Of a stretch of 7,389 bases of DNA, positions 1 through 4,624 are shown one piece after another. The notes under the pieces are model-generated. The model had not been told where the DNA came from. It saw nothing but the letters and a program-made list of their open reading frames with translations, and searched no databases. Both the position numbers and the translations under genes were made by a program. The stretch comes from Candidatus Berkelbacteria bacterium (GTDB taxonomy: Bacteria > Patescibacteriota > UBA1384 > JAHJRZ01). The DNA lies in assembly GCA_026397195.1 (NCBI GenBank), contig JAPLVI010000085.1, forward strand, positions 1 to 7,389, written 5' to 3'. Position 1 is the first letter of the stretch, and the number at the start of each line of letters is the position of its first letter.

Positions 1-720
1 ATCACGCATTTCACCAATAAGAATGACATTTGGATCCTCGCGTAAGGCAGAACGAAGGGCTCGAGCGAAAGAACGCGTATCAGAATAAACCTCACGTTGT
101 TCGATAACAGATTTATCATCTCGAAACATATACTCAATCGGATCCTCAATCGTGATAACATGCTCCTTGCGGGTGTGATTGATATGATCAACCATTGAAG
201 CTAGGCTTGTGGATTTACCATGACCAGTCGGTCCGGTAACAATAACAAATCCCTGGGAGGGGGTGGTAAATTTTTCAATAACCGGAGGAAGACCAAGTTC
301 TTCAAAAGTTTTAATTTTTGAAGGAATAAGACGCATCGAAGCAGAGAGGTCTCCCCGCTGATAAAAAACATTAACACGGAAACGGACATCTTTTACATAA
401 CTGAATGAAAAATCAACTTCTTTTTCTCGTTTTAACCTTTCCCTTTGAAAATCATCCATAAAAGAAAGAATAATCGATTCGCTATGTTTTTTGTCAAGCA
501 CATTCTGGTGAGGCTCAAGTTTGCCATCAATACGAAATGTTACCGGGATATTAGCGGTGATGTGAATATCAGAAGCATTACGTTTAACTGCTTCTGCCAT
601 AATAAGATCAATTTCTCGGCCATAACTTTTTTGGCCATCGGCATATTCCTTGTTATAAGAGCTGCCCTCCTCTGGAACTTTAAAACTTCCTGATGGATTT
701 GGTTGATTATCATCTACCAT
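1..720 (-). CDS. pilT: PilT-type pilus retraction ATPase, 3' part outside the window
   Basis: Hexameric secretion-type ATPase that powers pilus depolymerisation at the cytoplasmic face of the membrane. 240 codons are visible, to the aspartate of the Walker B region; PilT is usually about 345 residues, so roughly a third is missing. Seen: an N-terminal PAS-like domain with ASDIHI (residues 49-54) and FRIDGKLEP (62-70); Walker A GPTGHGKST (163-171); Asp box IEDPIEY (191-197); Walker B NVILIGEMRD (231-240) with catalytic Glu237. GEMRD rather than GEIRD is typical of PilT and differs from the PilB copy next door. The His box and the C-terminal AIRNLIRE motif lie outside, so PilU cannot be strictly excluded. 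About 33 polar residues precede the usual PilT start. The ATG at 718-720 follows AAGGAGG with a 3-base gap. Walker A carries His where Ser is common, a position that tolerates variation. Confidence 0.93.
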   Translation of the reverse strand, partial: MVDDNQPNPSGSFKVPEEGSSYNKEYADGQKSYGREIDLIMAEAVKRNASDIHITANIPVTFRIDGKLEPHQNVLDKKHSESIILSFMDDFQRERLKREKEVDFSFSYVKDVRFRVNVFYQRGDLSASMRLIPSKIKTFEELGLPPVIEKFTTPSQGFVIVTGPTGHGKSTSLASMVDHINHTRKEHVITIEDPIEYMFRDDKSVIEQREVYSDTRSFARALRSALREDPNVILIGEMRD

Positions 721-723
721 AGA

Positions 724-730
724 CCTCCTT
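724..730 (-). promoter_or_regulatory. Ribosome binding site of pilT
   Basis: A perfect AAGGAGG lies 3 bases before the ATG at 720. It fixes the start and gives PilT its extra N-terminal residues. Confidence 0.8.
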
Positions 731-755
731 TAAAAATAATAAATTTGCTACTCCT

Positions 756-764
756 ATTATATCA
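756..764 (-). promoter_or_regulatory. Extended -10 promoter for pilT, overlapping the pilB stop
   Basis: The minus strand reads TGATATAAT, a perfect extended -10 element (TGn followed by TATAAT), continuing as TATAATAG like the promoters before the vWA gene and pilN. Its TGA is the stop codon of pilB. No good -35 is seen at 16-18 bases, which extended -10 promoters can do without. Expected transcription start is about 7 bases downstream, giving a leader of roughly 25-30 bases. pilT may thus be expressed separately from pilB as well as by readthrough. Confidence 0.5.
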
Positions 765-3095
765 GCTTATTGTCACGCGCAAAACCTCTTCAATTGTGGT
801 TATCCCTTCAAGAGCTTTTATGAGGCCATCCTGTTTCATCGTCAGCATTCCTTCTTCAACTGCCGTCTTCATAATCATTACTGCGGTAGGGCTAGCCATA
901 GTCATCTTTTGAATTTTTTCTGTCATTGGCATTACTTCAAAAATACCAATTCGACCAAAGTATCCCTCATTACAGCTACGACATCCTCCGCCTTTATAAA
1001 ATTTATATGGTTTATTGAATTTAGACCTAATGTCTTGAGGCAATTCTTCAACTTGCTTCTCAAGTTTAGCCATTAGAGCCGAGGGGAGTTTGTCGGCTCG
1101 TTTACAATTGGGACAAATTTTTCTAACAAGCCGCTGAGCTATAAAGATATTGACTGCAGATATGATAAGGAATGGCTCAATACCCATATTAATCAAACGC
1201 GGTATTCCTCCAGATGAATCATTGGTGTGCAACGAAGAAAAAACTAAATGGCCGGTTAGAGATGATTGAACTGCCATTCCGGCTGTCTCTTTATCTCTAA
1301 TTTCACCCACCATAATTATATCTGGGTCTTGACGTAAAACTGAACGCAAACCATCGGCAAAATCATAACCAATATCCGGCTTAGCCTGTGATTGGGCGAT
1401 CCCTTCAATTTCGTATTCTACTGGGTCTTCGAGCGTCACAATATTCACTCCGGGTTTATTAATATAATTGAGGGCAGAATAAAGAGTCGTTGTCTTGCCC
1501 GAACCCGTCGGTCCACAAGCGATAATCATGCCAAAGGGTTTGGTAATACCCTTGATAAATTGCTTAAAAGCACTCCCCCTAAGACCTAAGTCATTCAGGC
1601 TATAAGTTCCACTTGAAGTGTCTAAAAGTCTCAAGACTACTTTCTCGCCGTGGGTTGTAGGTAGAGTTGAAACTCGGATATCGACCGACTTATCTCCGAA
1701 AACTACTTCAAATCTTCCATCTTGGGGAATCCTTTTTTCATCAATTCTAAGTTTTGATAGAATTTTAATTCGCGAAACAATCGCCGGATGCATATCCAGT
1801 GAGATGTTTGTTATATCATTCAAAACTCCATCAATTCGATATCTGACTCTTACAATTTTTTCTCCCGGTTGAATATGAACATCACTCGCACGTCGAAATA
1901 AGGCAAAATTAATAATGGCTGCCACAATTTTTGGCACTGATCCCTGTTTAATAATATCTTCAAGAGCAGCTAAACTTTTAATATCCTCTTTTAAAAGCCT
2001 TCCTATGTCTGCCTCAGCAACTGCTTCTTCTCCTTCTTTATCAACAGCTCCCATTATCTTTTCTTGTGGTAGGGGGGCAGGTTTTTCCTCTAGTTGTGCC
2101 TGGGGCTTCGCTTCATGAGCTATTTTAGCTGCCTCCTCTGCCGCTTTGGCTTCGTATATATTCAGTGCCTCTTCAATATCACTCTCGGTAGTTATATAAC
2201 GGTCAACCTCAAGTTCATTTTTTTCCGCTACAAAATTTAATAGCTCATTAACCTGAGAATCGTATGGTCTTGAGGTAGCTACTTTAACCACTCGAGCTCC
2301 AAGCATCTCAAAAGCAATCACCCGATATCTTCTTGATATTTCCTCTGGAAATTTCGCAATTACATCATAAGGAATATCCATTCCTCTCAGTTTAATAAAA
2401 GGATAATGGTATAGACTCGAGAAGGCTCTAGCTAATTCATCTTCCGTAACTGCTTTTTTTTCCGTGATAAGATCTTCAATTCTTATTTTTTTTCTTTCCG
2501 CTTCAGTTTTGAGACCCTGTGCATCTTCTGGACTAATGATGTCCTGTGTAACTAAAATACCTAAAATTCCTTCTTCTTTTTTGGGTGTTGTATTCTGACT
2601 TTTTTCCTCTGTAGCCTTTATCATCTTGGTATTTTCTTTTATGCCATAATGACGAAGAGCAAATTTTATATCTGAAAATTTAGCAATATATAAATCTATT
2701 TTCTTACTGCTTATTCTTCTTAATCTTTGCCATAGTTGTGGGTCGTTTCGGCTTACTATTTCTAAATCCGCGATCGCAATTTTTAATATTTTGTCATCTA
2801 CATAAAACGGTATCACTAGATTCTTCTGTGCTGCTTCCGCTTTAAGATATCCCAGGGCTTCTCGCGCTATTTTCTCTTTTGCTAAATCGATATATGGAAT
2901 TCCAGAAGCGTTTGAAATCGCCAGGGCAACCTGTTCATCAGAAACTTTCTCTTGGTTTAATAATATCTGTGAGACAGCCCTGTTCCTATTTCTTGCCTCT
3001 TCAGTAATTTTTGAGATAGTGCTTTGGTCTATTGCCCCTTCAGCAAATAAAATATCAAGCACTCTCTCACCACTTCGTTCCTCTTTTTTTAACAT
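762..3095 (-). CDS. pilB: PilB/GspE-type pilus extension ATPase with two N-terminal MshEN-like domains
   Basis: Cytoplasmic hexameric ATPase that drives pilin polymerisation through the membrane platform protein PilC. 777 residues, against about 560-570 for typical PilB. The extra length is N-terminal: one MshEN (T2SSE N-terminal) domain at about 8-150, a second at about 174-314, then an Ala/Glu/Pro-rich linker at about 315-360. The catalytic part follows: ASDVHIQP (403-410), Walker A GPTGSGKTT (528-536, Lys534), Asp box LEDPVEYE (555-562), Walker B DIIMVGEIRD (592-601, Glu598), His box with His616 and His623, and a four-cysteine zinc site (Cys661, Cys664, Cys705, Cys708). All catalytic motifs are intact. 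An in-frame TAA 27 bases upstream rules out a longer start; the ATG at 3095 has no clear Shine-Dalgarno, unlike the other genes here. The stop is TGA at 762-764. It lies between the alignment-complex genes and pilT, the expected pilus context. T2SS GspE is the alternative, but PilN/PilO and PilT neighbours favour PilB. Confidence 0.95.
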   Translation of the reverse strand: MLKKEERSGERVLDILFAEGAIDQSTISKITEEARNRNRAVSQILLNQEKVSDEQVALAISNASGIPYIDLAKEKIAREALGYLKAEAAQKNLVIPFYVDDKILKIAIADLEIVSRNDPQLWQRLRRISSKKIDLYIAKFSDIKFALRHYGIKENTKMIKATEEKSQNTTPKKEEGILGILVTQDIISPEDAQGLKTEAERKKIRIEDLITEKKAVTEDELARAFSSLYHYPFIKLRGMDIPYDVIAKFPEEISRRYRVIAFEMLGARVVKVATSRPYDSQVNELLNFVAEKNELEVDRYITTESDIEEALNIYEAKAAEEAAKIAHEAKPQAQLEEKPAPLPQEKIMGAVDKEGEEAVAEADIGRLLKEDIKSLAALEDIIKQGSVPKIVAAIINFALFRRASDVHIQPGEKIVRVRYRIDGVLNDITNISLDMHPAIVSRIKILSKLRIDEKRIPQDGRFEVVFGDKSVDIRVSTLPTTHGEKVVLRLLDTSSGTYSLNDLGLRGSAFKQFIKGITKPFGMIIACGPTGSGKTTTLYSALNYINKPGVNIVTLEDPVEYEIEGIAQSQAKPDIGYDFADGLRSVLRQDPDIIMVGEIRDKETAGMAVQSSLTGHLVFSSLHTNDSSGGIPRLINMGIEPFLIISAVNIFIAQRLVRKICPNCKRADKLPSALMAKLEKQVEELPQDIRSKFNKPYKFYKGGGCRSCNEGYFGRIGIFEVMPMTEKIQKMTMASPTAVMIMKTAVEEGMLTMKQDGLIKALEGITTIEEVLRVTIS

Positions 3096-3139
3096 CTTAT
3101 TCTTGAGTGAACTATATTAATTTGATTGGATATTAGCCT

Positions 3140-3172
3140 GAATACCCCGAAGTTTGCTTTGGAGTCGGGTTC
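3140..3172 (-). other. Possible small RNA hairpin between the PilP-like gene and pilB
   Basis: In the 85-base gap before pilB, CCCGA and TCGGG (3146-3150 and 3165-3169) can form a 5-bp stem with a 15-base loop, extended by GAA/TTC (3140-3142 and 3170-3172) across a 3-base bulge. No U-tract follows, so it is not a standard terminator. It could stabilise or attenuate the pilB message, or be chance. Confidence 0.25.
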
Positions 3173-3180
3173 ATTGCTTT

Positions 3181-3426
3181 TTAAATCTCTGCGAATGGAT
3201 CTGGCCTTGATTTTTCTTGTCCTGTAACTGTAACTGGGATGTTGCCAAATACCGGTGCCTTTTCAATTGCCTTCGCATCTTCATTATCAAGTAAATCTGC
3301 TGGAACAGCGACTACGGTTGAACCGGGCACATTTCGAGGCATGGTAATATACCAAAGATATCCTATTAATAAAAGAGCAATCACAATAACAATGATTAGG
3401 GTTGTCGTTTTTGATTTTGATTCCAC
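3181..3426 (-). CDS. Small single-pass membrane protein, PilP-like by position and C-terminal DPF motif
   Basis: 81 residues: a short lysine-containing cytoplasmic tail (MESKSK), one membrane helix at about 9-28, then about 50 extracytoplasmic residues ending in SRPDPFAEI. It lies directly after pilO and before pilB, where PilP is encoded in many T4P operons. PilP is a lipoprotein of about 170 residues with a C-terminal beta domain that contacts the PilQ secretin; here there is no lipobox and no such domain. The terminal DPF recalls a short conserved stretch near the start of the PilP/GspC homology domain, but the resemblance is too short to prove homology. I infer a minimal partner of the PilN/PilO complex. 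The start is GTG at 3424-3426, supported by AAGGAGG 4 bases upstream; the next Met (residue 29) would lose the membrane helix. The stop is TAA. Confidence 0.8.
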   Translation of the reverse strand: MESKSKTTTLIIVIVIALLLIGYLWYITMPRNVPGSTVVAVPADLLDNEDAKAIEKAPVFGNIPVTVTGQEKSRPDPFAEI

Positions 3427-3430
3427 GATT

Positions 3431-3437
3431 CCTCCTT
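3431..3437 (-). promoter_or_regulatory. Ribosome binding site selecting the GTG start of the PilP-like gene
   Basis: AAGGAGG on the minus strand, 4 bases before the GTG at 3426. It decides the non-ATG start and keeps the membrane helix in the protein. Confidence 0.75.
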
Positions 3438-3469
3438 TTTGGGCTGAAAAAAAATTAAATATTAGTTTT

Positions 3470-4069
3470 TTAGGATGATATTTGGCTGTAGTATGTCGTC
3501 AATGAAATCGTTACATTAAGAATTGAGGCTGCGCCCGTTGCTCCTTCTTTGGCAACAGATATTTTCGTGACATTTATGGGTCTTCGATTATTTTCAAGAT
3601 CAGCAACAAATTTCTGCAGACCCTGATAAGAACCTTTGAGATTTATGTCAAGGGCTACTTCACCTAAACTAATCTCTTGCTTCACTTGTTCGGTTATGGT
3701 TTCTTCAACTGCTCCAGTTTCTTCGGTAGCTCCGGTGCCACTAGTCGGTGTAATTCCGGTCAATTGCATCCCTTCTTTGCTTGCCATTGCTTCTAAACTC
3801 GTCATCAAATCTTCTTCGTCAACATAGGCTGGCAGAGCGCTAATTAGCGCTTTTACTTCATTTGTTTTGACATTTAGAGATGATTGCAGCGATTTTAAAT
3901 TGTCCAAATTTTCTTGAGCCAGTTTTAAATCCTGCCCCTTAGTGGCAATGGTGTAATTTGACTCCTTGAGAGTGGTGACGGTTGGACCGATGAAAAAGTA
4001 GGCAACCAAAATAATGACAATTACCGAAACAATGACAATTATCACGTCTCTATTTCTTTTTTCGTCCAT
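3470..4069 (-). CDS. pilO: PilO-like pilus alignment-complex protein
   Basis: 199 residues, close to the usual PilO length of about 200. PilO is a bitopic membrane protein that pairs with PilN through coiled coils and ferredoxin-like domains and links the cytoplasmic motor to the growing pilus. Seen: a short charged cytoplasmic tail (MDEKRNRD), a membrane helix at about 9-28, a coiled-coil segment at about 35-75, the PilO-typical ALPAYVDEEDLMTSLEAMA region (78-96), a Thr/Glu/Gly-rich loop at about 108-128, and a terminal beta-alpha-beta unit containing LKGSYQGLQKFVADLENN (144-161). The ATG at 4067-4069 lies inside the 3' end of the PilN-like gene (20-base overlap), and AAGGAGG at 4074-4080 is also inside that gene, so translation is probably coupled. 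The stop is TAA. Confidence 0.88.
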   Translation of the reverse strand: MDEKRNRDVIIVIVSVIVIILVAYFFIGPTVTTLKESNYTIATKGQDLKLAQENLDNLKSLQSSLNVKTNEVKALISALPAYVDEEDLMTSLEAMASKEGMQLTGITPTSGTGATEETGAVEETITEQVKQEISLGEVALDINLKGSYQGLQKFVADLENNRRPINVTKISVAKEGATGAASILNVTISLTTYYSQISS

Positions 4070-4538
4070 TACTCCTCCTTTTTATAAAATAAAATATTAC
4101 TTCAACATCGGAAATTTTACTCGAATTCCTAAGAGCAACCATAAACTTTGAAAGCGCATTATAATTTACAGTCGCGCCTGTAAGAGTAATCTTATCCTCA
4201 TCGTCGGTTGCCATTTCAGAAAGGCTTATATTTTTGACTGTATCAGCTGAAAGTTCCGACAAAAATACCGACCAATATTTTTTATTAATACCTTTAATGT
4301 TTTGTTCTGCGGCATAAATTGTCTGCGCCTGTTTATTAACTCCGCCCAGGCCATCGGTTTCGTCTTGGACGCTAGATAATTTCTTTTCGATTGATGAGGC
4401 TTGGTACTTTCTGCCTAAAGAAATGCCCCAAAAAACAACTGTTACGGCGATGGCCGCAATGGCCAAAATGATGCAAATAGTGGCCACACTTAATCCCCCC
4501 GGGGCCAATGTTTGTTTTCCTTGCTTATTTGGTTCCAC
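4050..4538 (-). CDS. pilN: PilN-like pilus assembly protein
   Basis: 162 residues, shorter than usual PilN (about 190-200). A hydrophilic N-terminus of about 16 residues is followed by a membrane helix at about 17-39, a coiled coil at about 41-82 and a PilN-type ferredoxin-like region at about 85-150, including ITLTGATVNYNALSKFMVAL (117-136) and a final SDVEVIFYF strand (143-151). Partner of PilO in the inner-membrane alignment complex. The N-terminus lacks the INLLP-type motif that PilN uses to bind PilM, and no pilM is seen here. The start is GTG at 4536-4538, with AAGGAGG 4 bases upstream. The last 11 residues (IKRRSNGRKKK) come from the pilO ribosome binding site and the first pilO codons read in another frame; one more A in the local A5 run would end the gene at TAATG exactly on the pilO start. 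That tail may reflect a natural overlap, a mutation or a sequence error. Confidence 0.78.
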   Translation of the reverse strand: MEPNKQGKQTLAPGGLSVATICIILAIAAIAVTVVFWGISLGRKYQASSIEKKLSSVQDETDGLGGVNKQAQTIYAAEQNIKGINKKYWSVFLSELSADTVKNISLSEMATDDEDKITLTGATVNYNALSKFMVALRNSSKISDVEVIFYFIKRRSNGRKKK

Positions 4539-4542
4539 AATC

Positions 4543-4549
4543 CCTCCTT
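4543..4549 (-). promoter_or_regulatory. Ribosome binding site selecting the GTG start of pilN
   Basis: AAGGAGG on the minus strand, 4 bases before the GTG at 4538. No in-frame ATG precedes the membrane helix, so this site decides the start. Confidence 0.75.
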
Positions 4550-4550
4550 A

Positions 4551-4578
4551 TTTTTAATTATTTGTTTGTACTATTATA
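4551..4578 (-). repeat. Promoter/leader repeat, copy 2 (before pilN)
   Basis: 28 bases running from TATAAT to the A-run before the ribosome binding site. They match 7164-7191 at 25 of 28 positions; the three differences cluster in the 5 bases between TATAATAG and ACAAATAATTAAAAA. This indicates a duplicated or co-selected promoter and leader. Confidence 0.7.
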
Positions 4579-4596
4579 TCACAATTTATTATACCA
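4573..4596 (-). promoter_or_regulatory. Tandem extended -10 promoters upstream of pilN
   Basis: Two perfect extended -10 elements lie in the 86-base gap after the vWA gene: TGGTATAAT (4588-4596) and TGATATAAT (4573-4581), 15 bases apart. Neither has a convincing -35 at normal spacing. The proximal one heads a leader that matches the vWA gene leader, which suggests it is the functional one, with a transcription start around 4566 and a leader of about 28 bases. No terminator hairpin is seen after the vWA stop, so readthrough from vWA is also possible. Confidence 0.6.
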
Positions 4597-4624
4597 TAAC
4601 ATTTCGCAAGCAAAGATAACCCTT

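Noticed and set aside
201..389. Minus-strand 62-codon frame inside pilT
   Set aside because: The pilT frame runs unbroken from 720 to the window edge with all expected motifs; this frame is its out-of-frame shadow.
762..764. TGA as a sense codon (glycine, as in Gracilibacteria or Absconditabacteria)
   Set aside because: TGA ends pilB at the usual C-terminal position, readthrough would add only a short tail, and no gene in the window contains an in-frame TGA.
445..912. Plus-strand open frames over pilT and the pilB 3' end
   Set aside because: They are antisense to well-supported ATPase genes, have low-complexity hydrophobic translations and no credible ribosome binding sites. The same applies to plus-strand frames at 1392-2118, 3239-3478, 3636-3827, 4916-5152 and 5513-5755.
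3096..3125. A pilB promoter at TTAATATAG
   Set aside because: The -10 match is poor and has no TG extension or -35, unlike the three clear promoters in the window.
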